Part shown: positions 52,619 through 62,683 of the stretch, piece after piece
Layout of the letters: each line of letters starts with the position of its first letter
Numbering within the stretch: position 1 is the first letter of the stretch
Assembly: GCF_019457615.1 (NCBI RefSeq)
Contig: NZ_CP080414.1
Span: forward strand, 1,796,501-1,860,500
DNA from: Shewanella zhangzhouensis
Lineage (GTDB): Bacteria > Pseudomonadota > Gammaproteobacteria > Enterobacterales > Shewanellaceae
DNA: 64,000 nt
Direction of reading: 5' to 3'
Program-made: the position numbers and the translations under genes
The notes under the pieces: model-generated
Database searches by the model: none
Seen by the model: the letters and a program-made list of their open reading frames with translations, nothing else
What the model was told of the DNA's origin: nothing

Positions 52619-54757
52619 TTACTGCTGCGTCGCCTGAATGGCGGTCAGGGCGATAGTGTAGACGATATCGTCTACCAAGGCGCCGCGGGACAGGTCGTTC
52701 ACTGGCTTTCTCATGCCCTGCAGCATAGGGCCAATGCTGATAAGCTCAGCGCTTCGCTGTACGGCCTTGTATGTGGTGTTACCCGTATTGAGGTCGGGGA
52801 ATACAAACACGGTAGCCTTACCGGCAACAGGACTGTCGGGTGCTTTGGAGCGTGCCACGTTTGGCATCACGGCAGCGTCATACTGCAGCGGGCCATCGAT
52901 AACCAGATCGGGGCGTTTCTCTTTGGCAATGCGGGTGGCTTCGCGAACCTTGTCCACATCGGAGCCAGTGCCCGAGTTACCGGTGGAGTAGCTTATCATG
53001 GCGACGCGGGGCTCGATGCCGAAGGCCTTGGCAGACTCAGCGGACTGAATGGCGATATCGGCCAGCTGTTCGGCGTTCGGATCCGGGTTAATGGCGCAGT
53101 CACCGTATACCAGTACCTGATCCGGCATCAGCATAAAGAAGATTGACGATACCAGGCTTGAGCCGGGGGCAGTTTTAATCAGCTGCAGCGGTGGACGAAT
53201 GGTATTGGCTGTGGTGTTTACCGCACCTGACACTATGCCGTCCACTTCATCTTCGGCCAGCATCATGGTGGCCAGTACCATGTTGTCTTCCAGTTGCTCA
53301 CGGGCGACCACTTCGGTAAGCCCCTTGTGGCGGCGCAGGTTCAGCATAGGCTCGACATACTGCTCGCGAATATCTTCAGGGTCGAGGATCTCAACGCCTT
53401 CACCCAGCACCACATCCTGTGCTGCGGCAATACGTAAAATATCGTCTTTTTTACCCAGCAGTACGCAGCGGGCGATACCACGCTCGGCGCAGATGCTGGC
53501 GGCCTTGATGGTGCGCGGCTCGTCGCCTTCCGGCAATACAATGCACTTTTTGGCGGCGCGGGCCAGTTCAGTCAGCTTGTAGCGGAAGGCCGGTGGAGAC
53601 AGGCGGTGTTCGCGTGGCGAGTTTTCGGTCACGCTTTCAATCCAGCTCTGGTCGATGTGGCTTGCCACATATTCCTGTACCAGCTCAATTCGTACTGCAT
53701 CGTCCACGGGTACTTCGTGGTTAAAGCGCTGAATATTGAGCGAGGTTTGCCAGGTGTTGGTGTCTATCATAAACACCGGCAGGCCGGTCTCGAATGCCTG
53801 TTCACACAGCTTCAGTACTTCCGGCTCAGGCTCGTAGGAGCCGGTCAGCAGCAGGGCACCAATCTTCACGCCGTTCATGGCTGCAAGGCAGGCCGCCACA
53901 ATCACATCTGAGCGATCGCCTGAAGTTACCAGCAGCGAGTCGGTACGGAAGTGACTCAGCATGTTGGGAATGGAGCGGGCACAGAAGGTCACTTTACGCA
54001 GGCGACGGGTGTTCATTTCACCGGCGTTCAGGATGCGGGCATGCAAGTGCTTGGCAAGGTCTGAAGCGCGGGGTGACACCAGATCCAGGTTGTAAGGCAC
54101 GCTGCCGAGAATACGCAGCTTGCTCTTGCCGGGTAGCTGGAACATGGCCGTGGCATCACCTTTCTGGATGTCCTGATGGTCGAACACTTCAGACAGGTCA
54201 GGGCGGGTGCGGCCTTCATCGTCCACCGGTGCCCCAATCTTGTTGATCACAGCGCCAATCAGACGTTTGTTCTTGGCGCCGCCCCAGCTGTTGTAGGCGA
54301 TTTCCAAACGGTTCATCAGCGCGTTCGGGGTGTCGTTACCCGGGGTGGCGATGAAAATCACGTCCGCATCCAACGCTTTGGCGATGGCGTAGTTCACGTC
54401 ATCGGAGAAAGAATGGCTGCGGGTTGGCACCAAACCTTCGATGATAAGAGTTTCGGTGTTGGCAGCAATTTCGCTGGCGCGGGCAATGATTTGCTCCATC
54501 AGCACATCGGTCTGGTCGGTACGGATAAGCGACTCGGCGTGCTGCATGTCGAAGGGCTCAAGCGGGTTCACCGTGGGCGACTTGGACAGAATCGTGGTTG
54601 AGCGCTCCGGGCCTGAGTCGGCAGGGCGCTGCTGGCTGATGGGCTTAAAGAACTGCACCTTCACGCCGTGGCGTTCCAGTGCGCGCACCATACCCAGGCT
54701 CAGAGAGGTGAGGCCAACGCCTGTGCCTATGGGAACCAACATGATGTTGCGGGACAT
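52619..54757 (-). CDS. pta: Phosphate acetyltransferase Pta
   Basis: A 712-residue enzyme of the long Pta type. The N-terminal P-loop-like regulatory region starts MSRNIMLVPIGTGVGLTSL, followed by a DRTGG middle domain (about 215-330) and the C-terminal catalytic domain (about 390-712) with VFPDLNTGNTTYKAVQRSA. It converts acetyl-CoA and phosphate to acetyl phosphate and CoA. It lies 92 bases downstream of ackA with a hairpin between. ATG 54757 follows AGAGGT; a longer reading to 54796 has no ribosome site. Confidence 0.97.
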   Translation of the reverse strand: MSRNIMLVPIGTGVGLTSLSLGMVRALERHGVKVQFFKPISQQRPADSGPERSTTILSKSPTVNPLEPFDMQHAESLIRTDQTDVLMEQIIARASEIAANTETLIIEGLVPTRSHSFSDDVNYAIAKALDADVIFIATPGNDTPNALMNRLEIAYNSWGGAKNKRLIGAVINKIGAPVDDEGRTRPDLSEVFDHQDIQKGDATAMFQLPGKSKLRILGSVPYNLDLVSPRASDLAKHLHARILNAGEMNTRRLRKVTFCARSIPNMLSHFRTDSLLVTSGDRSDVIVAACLAAMNGVKIGALLLTGSYEPEPEVLKLCEQAFETGLPVFMIDTNTWQTSLNIQRFNHEVPVDDAVRIELVQEYVASHIDQSWIESVTENSPREHRLSPPAFRYKLTELARAAKKCIVLPEGDEPRTIKAASICAERGIARCVLLGKKDDILRIAAAQDVVLGEGVEILDPEDIREQYVEPMLNLRRHKGLTEVVAREQLEDNMVLATMMLAEDEVDGIVSGAVNTTANTIRPPLQLIKTAPGSSLVSSIFFMLMPDQVLVYGDCAINPDPNAEQLADIAIQSAESAKAFGIEPRVAMISYSTGNSGTGSDVDKVREATRIAKEKRPDLVIDGPLQYDAAVMPNVARSKAPDSPVAGKATVFVFPDLNTGNTTYKAVQRSAELISIGPMLQGMRKPVNDLSRGALVDDIVYTIALTAIQATQQ

Positions 54758-54812
54758 AAAGTACCTCTTGTGGTGTTGCTTTGATGGTCGGGCCATCAGA
54801 TGCTTTTAATGC

Positions 54813-54841
54813 AAAACCGCCCGCGGGTGTCCCCGGGGCGG
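54813..54841 (-). terminator. Intercistronic hairpin between ackA and pta
   Basis: On the minus strand CCGCCC / GGGCGG closes a GC-rich stem followed by TTTTGC, in the ackA-pta gap. It resembles a weak terminator or attenuator that would lower pta relative to ackA. Confidence 0.5.
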
Positions 54842-54849
54842 CAGGCGCC

Positions 54850-56049
54850 TTATTTGTTAACCAGGCGCAGCGAGTCTTCGGCAATGACCCACTCTTCGTT
54901 GGTGGGGATCACCATGGCAATGGGGCTGCCATCTTTGGTAATCACGCCCTGGTTGCCGAACCGGGCGGCTTTGTTGCGCTCGCTGTCGACTTCAAACTTA
55001 AAGATTTCTAGCAGGTTCAGTACTTTCTCACGAATAAGATCGGAGTTTTCGCCGATGCCGCCGGTAAAGACGACAGCATCCAAACGGCCAAGTGGCACTG
55101 TGTAGGAGGCGATGTACTTGGCGAGGCGATAGCAGAAAATTTCCAGTGCCAGGGTCGCACCCTTGTGGCCTTCTGCGTAGCCTTCTTCGATACCACGGCA
55201 ATCGTTGGTAAGCTCAGAAATACCGAGCAAACCACTTTGCTTGTTCATCAGGTTGTTCACTTCATCCAGGGTGTAACCCAGCTGATGCACCAGGTGGTAG
55301 ATGATGGAGGGGTCCAGATCGCCACAGCGCGTCCCCATTACCAGGCCTTCCAGCGGAGTCAGACCCATGGAGGTGTCTACACTCTTGCCGCCTTTCACCG
55401 CCGTTACAGAGGCACCGTTGCCCAAGTGGGCACAAATTACATTGGTGTCGCTCACGTCTTTGCCAAGGGCCTTGGCAGCCTCGCGGCTGACAAACAAGTG
55501 GCTGGTGCCGTGCATACCGTAGCGGCGGATGCCGTGTTCACGATAGAGCTTGTAGGGCAGGGCGTAGATATAGGCGCGGTCCGGCATACTCTGATGGAAA
55601 GCGGTATCGAACACGGCCACCTGAGGCAGCGCCGGGAACGAGGCCTGAGCGGCACGAATACCGATAAGGTGCGCCGGGTTATGCAGTGGCGCCAGCGAGG
55701 CACAGTCTTCAATGCCCTTGAGTACCGCATCATCGATAATGACCGAGTGGGTAAACTTTTCGCCGCCGTGCACGATACGGTGACCAATGGCGATGAGTTG
55801 GCCTTTCAGTTCAGGCTCATTCACCAGGATTTTGTTGACTATGTATTCCACCGCTTCGCGGTGAGCGCTGAAGGCGCCCAAACTGGCATCGTGTTTCTCG
55901 CCACGTAATTTCCATTTGATACGGGCATTTTCCAGACCGAAGCACTCGGCGAGACCTGAAATTTTTTCGTCGCCATTGGTGGCGTCCAGAATGGCAAACT
56001 TCAGTGAAGAGCTGCCACAGTTGAGTACCAGAACCAAAGTATTGGACAT
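54850..56049 (-). CDS. ackA: Acetate kinase AckA
   Basis: A 399-residue ASKHA-fold kinase: LNCGSSSLKFA near the N-terminus, GHRIVHGGEKFTHS, HNPAHLIGI, the GMHGTSHLFVS catalytic region and GGIGENS near the C-terminus. It makes acetate and ATP from acetyl phosphate. ATG 56049 follows AAGG with about 9 bases spacing. It is the first gene of the ackA-pta operon and diverges from yfbV as in Escherichia coli. Confidence 0.97.
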   Translation of the reverse strand: MSNTLVLVLNCGSSSLKFAILDATNGDEKISGLAECFGLENARIKWKLRGEKHDASLGAFSAHREAVEYIVNKILVNEPELKGQLIAIGHRIVHGGEKFTHSVIIDDAVLKGIEDCASLAPLHNPAHLIGIRAAQASFPALPQVAVFDTAFHQSMPDRAYIYALPYKLYREHGIRRYGMHGTSHLFVSREAAKALGKDVSDTNVICAHLGNGASVTAVKGGKSVDTSMGLTPLEGLVMGTRCGDLDPSIIYHLVHQLGYTLDEVNNLMNKQSGLLGISELTNDCRGIEEGYAEGHKGATLALEIFCYRLAKYIASYTVPLGRLDAVVFTGGIGENSDLIREKVLNLLEIFKFEVDSERNKAARFGNQGVITKDGSPIAMVIPTNEEWVIAEDSLRLVNK

Positions 56050-56220
56050 GATAAAACCTTCTTGCGTCATGAAATAGTTGGCCGGGTCTTGTTCCGGCGA
56101 CTTTGCCTGGCGGGCAGGCCATTAAAACTTCTCATCTGCTTCCCTGAGCCACGCTTGGGAAGCCGACTGCCTTTGTGCTAAGGTTAAAGCAGTCTGTGTT
56201 GTCCATAGGTTCCCGGGTTG

Positions 56221-56664
56221 ATGAAATTTCAGCTGTTTTCCACCCTGCGCGATGGCCATCGTTATATGAAGGCCTGGCCGATGGCGAAACCTCTGGGGTA
56301 TTTTTTCCCGGAATATCGCGTCGTTAAGGCAACGTCCCTCGCCATACGTTTTATGCCGCCTTTCGCACTCTTGGCGGCAGCCAGCCAAATTTATCTCCAT
56401 GGCTGGGCATTTTTGCCTCAGGCGATTGCCATTGGCCTGTTTTTCTTCAGTCTGCCACTCCAGGGCATGCTGTGGCTTGGGCAGCGTGCCCGTCATCCTT
56501 TGCCATTGTCTCTGCTAAGCTTTGGCAACCAAGTGCAGGAACGACTTCAAGCCATAGGCGTGGCTTATATTCCCCTTGGCGCCAAGGCCTGCTACCTCGA
56601 TATGGCCAATCTCTTGAAGATAGCCTTCGACCGACTCGATGCAAGTTACTGGGACGAGCTTTGA
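56221..56664 (+). CDS. yfbV: YfbV (UPF0208) membrane protein
   Basis: A 147-residue protein with two hydrophobic helices (about 42-62 and 70-90) and the family start MKFQLFSTLRDGHRYMKAWP. In Escherichia coli, YfbV insulates the Ter macrodomain and affects chromosome organisation. The order yfbV facing away from ackA is conserved. ATG 56221 is preceded by an in-frame TTG and an AGGT site. Confidence 0.92.
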   Translation: MKFQLFSTLRDGHRYMKAWPMAKPLGYFFPEYRVVKATSLAIRFMPPFALLAAASQIYLHGWAFLPQAIAIGLFFFSLPLQGMLWLGQRARHPLPLSLLSFGNQVQERLQAIGVAYIPLGAKACYLDMANLLKIAFDRLDASYWDEL

Positions 56665-56721
56665 GCCTCGCTAAGGCTCAACGAGCACCTCGGTAACTGC
56701 GGGTATTCCGCTGTAACAGTC

Positions 56722-57462
56722 TTAATAAGTCGCGGTCAGTCCGCGGCGGGTAAACACGGCCTTGATGGCTTCCATGGTATCGGCGGTGGGCGGATGAACA
56801 CCCTTGAGCGGATACTCCTCACCCATGGCCTCCCACTTGTGCTTGCCCAGCTCGTGGTAGGGCAGCAGTTCCACCTTTTCCACATTGCCCATGGGGGCGA
56901 TAAAATCGGCCAGTTTTTCAGCACTTTCAACATCTTCGGTGAACCCGGCGACGACCACGTAACGGATCCAGGTTTTCTGGCCGCGTTTGGCGAGGTATTC
57001 GGCAAACTGCAGGGTGCGATGATTACTGACCTTGGTTAAATCCTGATGTTTGGCATCATCTATGTGTTTGATATCCAAGAGCACCAGATCGGTGTTGTCC
57101 AAGAGTACATCAATGGCGGGCGTGTACTTGCGCACGAAACCATTGGTATCCAGACAGGTATGAATGCCCTCGGCGCGGCAGGCCTTGAAGAGCTCGGCCA
57201 CAAACCCGGCCTGCAGTATGGCCTCACCGCCACTGGCTGTGACACCGCCACCACTGGCATCCAAAAAAGGTCGATAGCTGAGGATTTGACTCATCAGCTC
57301 ATCGACCTGCATTTCCTTGCCACCATCCAAATCCCAGGTATCACGGTTATGGCAGTATTGGCAGCGCATCAGACAACCCTGCATAAAGGTGATAAACCTG
57401 ATGCCGGGACCGTCCACTGTGCCGAAGGATTCCACTGAATGAACCCTGCCTGTGACTGTCAT
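56722..57462 (-). CDS. pflA: Pyruvate formate-lyase activating enzyme PflA
   Basis: A 246-residue radical SAM protein with the cluster motif C30-x3-C34-x2-C37 (GCLMRCQYCHN) and the SAM-binding GGGVTASGGEA segment. It creates the glycyl radical on PflB under anaerobic conditions. The start at 57462 follows AGGAG. A longer reading to 57510 adds 16 residues without a ribosome site. It is downstream of pflB, separated by a strong inverted repeat. Confidence 0.96.
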   Translation of the reverse strand: MTVTGRVHSVESFGTVDGPGIRFITFMQGCLMRCQYCHNRDTWDLDGGKEMQVDELMSQILSYRPFLDASGGGVTASGGEAILQAGFVAELFKACRAEGIHTCLDTNGFVRKYTPAIDVLLDNTDLVLLDIKHIDDAKHQDLTKVSNHRTLQFAEYLAKRGQKTWIRYVVVAGFTEDVESAEKLADFIAPMGNVEKVELLPYHELGKHKWEAMGEEYPLKGVHPPTADTMEAIKAVFTRRGLTATY

Positions 57463-57489
57463 TGAAACTCCTGGGATTGGCTGAAACTG

Positions 57490-57519
57490 AGGACAATTGT
57501 GGCGAGCCACAATTGTCCT
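57490..57519 (-). repeat. Inverted repeat between pflB and pflA
   Basis: A 13-bp perfect stem AGGACAATTGTGG / CCACAATTGTCCT with a 4-base loop between the pflB stop and the pflA ribosome site. No T run follows in the pfl direction, so it is more likely an mRNA stabiliser or processing site than a full terminator. Confidence 0.65.
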
Positions 57520-57549
57520 TTAGCGACCGGTGAATTACCAGCGCCTGAA

Positions 57550-59832
<2,283 letters not shown>

Positions 59833-60185
59833 CGTACTTCACCTTCTATTTGAGAAAAGGGTTGGGGATGTTTCCCCTTGTGAGTCTTGTTACATCCCGG
59901 CGAAACATCCCCTGATGAAGCCAGGACCCCGGAAGACTTTCCGGTGGATTCCGTGAACGCCTTACCAATCTCTAATTTAATTGGTAAGACCAATTGTCCA
60001 TATGCATATTAACATAAGCCCCATAGGGTCGCATCCAAAAGCGTTCGAGATTAAGGCGATTAATGCGAAAATTGTTACCGAGTTAGCAGTTTTTAACCGG
60101 CAATGACAAGTTGGCATCAGATAACGCTGAAATTCACCCTGTCCAGCATATTAGATAGCGCTCAAGACCATGAAAGCACAATAAG
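59833..60185. other. pflB upstream region
   Basis: The roughly 390-base gap between pflB and the DUF3360 gene includes the pflB leader and promoter region, a PdhR-type site at 59979-59995, and a larger inverted repeat (CTTACCAAT at 59961-59969 with ATTGGTAAG at 59980-59988). It ends with the terminator of the DUF3360 gene. I see no gene. I could not identify a clean FNR box. Confidence 0.55.
59979..59995. promoter_or_regulatory. PdhR-type operator upstream of pflB
   Basis: AATTGGTAAGACCAATT has perfect 7-base arms around a 3-base centre and matches the ATTGGTnnnACCAAT consensus of PdhR, the pyruvate-sensing GntR-family regulator. Confidence 0.75.
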
Positions 60186-60212
60186 AAAAAGGGGCACATT
60201 TGCCCCTTTTTT
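60186..60212 (-). terminator. Rho-independent terminator of the DUF3360 gene
   Basis: On the minus strand AAAAAAGGGGCA / TGCCCCTTTTT with a short loop and T run after the stop codon. Confidence 0.88.
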
Positions 60213-60228
60213 ATCTTATGCATGAGTG

Positions 60229-61794
60229 TTACAGCAGCGCTGGAATGCCTTCAATCATGCCCACAGCCAGCATGGCGGCGAGACAGATAACGAAGGCGAG
60301 TCCGGGAATAACGACCCGGTCAACGAATGACAGGTTGGCGGCACGCTCTTTGTCACCAATCAGGCCATTGTTGTCCAAAAGCATGGTCAGTGCCCAGGCC
60401 AGCACAGGGTTGGCCACGAACGAACCGAAGATACAGATCCCGGCGGCCTGGCTGCTCTGGTTGTCTTTCACCATCTGCAGACCGGCTTCCAGCAGCGGCA
60501 GGAATACACCTACCAGCAGGGCGATGGACATCACTGGACGCCAGGTGGTCAGATCCATCGGATAACCTACAATCGCCACGATAATACACAGGCTGCCCAG
60601 CAAAATGGCACCGGCAGGAATCGGACGCTTGGCGATGGCGGCTGGGATCATATATGTACCCCAGCTCGATGTGATGTTACCGCCGCCCACGGCGGTACCC
60701 ACCATTTGACGCAGTGAGCAGGTGGTCATGGTGTCATCCACGTCCATCAGTACTTTTTCCGCGCCCTTGGGATAGTTCAGCTCCTGGAAAATACGGTGGC
60801 CGAGGAAGTCGGGTGACCACATGGCAACCGCCAGAATGGCAAAGGGCAGAGATGCGATAAAGTGCTGCATATTGGGCAGGCCAAGCTGCCAGCCGGTTTC
60901 GGTTGAGCCCCACCAGTACACAGGGTTCAGGTTGGGTAAACCGGGGGCAGTGGTGAATTTAAGATCCAGTCCGGCGCCCAGGGCAAAGGCCATCACAATG
61001 GCGGCAATGGAGCACAGTGGAATGGCGAGCCAGCGCTTTCCGAACTTGGCAAGCAGGGCGTAAATCACTACGTTGGCGAGCAGAATAAAGAAGGCGACAT
61101 AGCCTAAGGAGTAATCCAGCGCGTGCTTGGCTTCGAGGCCGCCAGCCCAGCTGAACAAGGATTCAATCTGGCTCTTTGCCCCCATAAAGCCGAGGAACAC
61201 CAATAGGCCCCCGGCGACCCCGCTGCTGGTAAGATTCACCAGCCGCGACCCCCCTTTAAAGAAGGACAGCAAGAGACCAAATACCCCCAACAGAATTGCC
61301 AGTGCCAGTGGGTGAGCACCGGCCAGCGCGATGGCACCAATCAGCGGGATCATGGGGCCATGGTTACCGCCAAGGTTGGCGCGGGGATTGATAAAGCCGG
61401 AGCTGATGATACAGAAGAGCAGGGCGGGAATGAGCATTTCGACCCGCACCACAGAGATGATAAAGTCGGCACCAAGGTTAATGTGATCCCAGCGCTCGGT
61501 AAGACCCGAGGCCCAGGCCGCCATCACGGCAGAATACATCACGGTAATGCCAATGGTGCCGGCAATGGCGGGAACCAAATCTTCCCATTCAAAGTTAAAG
61601 TCACGACCGGGCAGGTTGAGGCCCCAGCGTCTGGGATTCATGATTTTCAGTTCATGATCCAGATAGGCTTCACGGGATGAAAACTCCGACGCAGGACGAT
61701 GGAGCTCGCGGTAGCTTTTTTCCGCGTTATCACTTGTCGCCGTGTCGGTCTCGGTGAGGCCGATGGCCTCAGGTTGATATGCTGTTTCTGACAT
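60229..61794 (-). CDS. DUF3360 family membrane transporter
   Basis: A 521-residue inner-membrane protein with about 12-14 hydrophobic helices after a 90-residue soluble N-terminus. It resembles DUF3360, a Shewanella/Vibrio family related in layout to SulP/xanthine permease-type anion carriers. GVAGGLLVFLGFMGAKSQIES and MVGTAVGGGNITSSWGTYMIPAAIAK are typical blocks. Its own PdhR-type site and the adjacent pflB suggest transport of pyruvate, formate, lactate or a related anion. The start at 61794 follows GGGGAT. A longer reading to 61848 is less likely. Confidence 0.78.
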   Translation of the reverse strand: MSETAYQPEAIGLTETDTATSDNAEKSYRELHRPASEFSSREAYLDHELKIMNPRRWGLNLPGRDFNFEWEDLVPAIAGTIGITVMYSAVMAAWASGLTERWDHINLGADFIISVVRVEMLIPALLFCIISSGFINPRANLGGNHGPMIPLIGAIALAGAHPLALAILLGVFGLLLSFFKGGSRLVNLTSSGVAGGLLVFLGFMGAKSQIESLFSWAGGLEAKHALDYSLGYVAFFILLANVVIYALLAKFGKRWLAIPLCSIAAIVMAFALGAGLDLKFTTAPGLPNLNPVYWWGSTETGWQLGLPNMQHFIASLPFAILAVAMWSPDFLGHRIFQELNYPKGAEKVLMDVDDTMTTCSLRQMVGTAVGGGNITSSWGTYMIPAAIAKRPIPAGAILLGSLCIIVAIVGYPMDLTTWRPVMSIALLVGVFLPLLEAGLQMVKDNQSSQAAGICIFGSFVANPVLAWALTMLLDNNGLIGDKERAANLSFVDRVVIPGLAFVICLAAMLAVGMIEGIPALL

Positions 61795-62683
61795 GTTAAT
61801 CCCCAAAACAACAGCGTGTTGAGCCTGTTTGACCAGCTTTGAAAGCATCCTTGTTGCTCTGGCCTGTTACTGTCGTAAAAAGCCTGTCAGAAACGGTTTA
61901 GATGGTGAAAACGCGTCTGTTTTACCATCCCAAACCCGGGGTCCTAAAATCTGCTCAAATTGGTCATACCAATTTACCTGTTAAAAATGTTACCACAGCC
62001 GTTATAGCCTCTCATCAACTATCAATCTTTCTGAAGCACCCTGATGACGGATTTGCGACACAGCTAACATAGCTGGATGTTGGGCCATGCAGTCTATTGC
62101 ACAGGGGCACAATAATTGCGTAGGGGAGGGGGTTTTAGGGGGCAACACCCGCAACCAGACGCAGCCGCAGGGCCGGCGCAGGGCCGACGTAGGGAAGAAC
62201 ACCGGCTTTTTACCTGAGTATCAATTATCCCGCGTCAGCTAGTCTGGCTTATTGCCACCTATTTACCTTAAAAGCTCTGCACCCTGCTTCAAGGCTCAGC
62301 TCACTGGTTTGGGAGTGATTATTCCGGAGGTGCCATCCCGGCATGACCGGCTTGTTTCACTGCCAGGTGCTTCACATGTCTGGGTTCACTCACGAGCCCG
62401 TGCAGGCCACGGATGTAATTGGAAGCCCAAACTCCGCACTTTTCATTTATTTTCAAATTCTTGGCTTTATTTCTGTGAATTTTGTGACAGTGGCGACTAC
62501 CGAGTGTTCTGACTGACACTCAGTCTTGTTCAAAAGGTCGCTTTCAATCTTTTTCTATCAAACAAACTGATATCTAGCATCAAAAGTATTCGATATTGCT
62601 AATGGTTGCTGCTTGCTACATTTGGCGCAATGCAGCAGCCAAGCTGTTGGTACAGAAACTTTTTATTGATATGGGTGCCAGAT
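61795..62683. other. Long divergent intergenic region between DUF3360 and focA-like genes
   Basis: This is the longest gap in the window. It holds a PdhR-type palindrome at 61957-61975, two full copies and a degenerate third of an 11-base direct repeat near 62166-62194, and a CRP-like half-consensus TGTGAATTTTGTGACA at 62474-62489. Short open frames in the region have no ribosome sites or recognisable content. Some untranslated leader or a small RNA gene is possible, but I cannot support one from sequence alone. Confidence 0.5.
61957..61975. promoter_or_regulatory. PdhR-type operator upstream of the DUF3360 gene
   Basis: AAATTGGTCATACCAATTT has perfect 8-base arms around a 3-base centre. It matches the PdhR consensus and is very similar to the site upstream of pflB, suggesting co-regulation by pyruvate. 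Confidence 0.75.

Noticed and set aside
62474..62489. CRP site before the FocA-like gene
   Set aside because: The left half TGTGA is exact but the right half is TGACA instead of TCACA, so it is kept only as a weak note within the gap.
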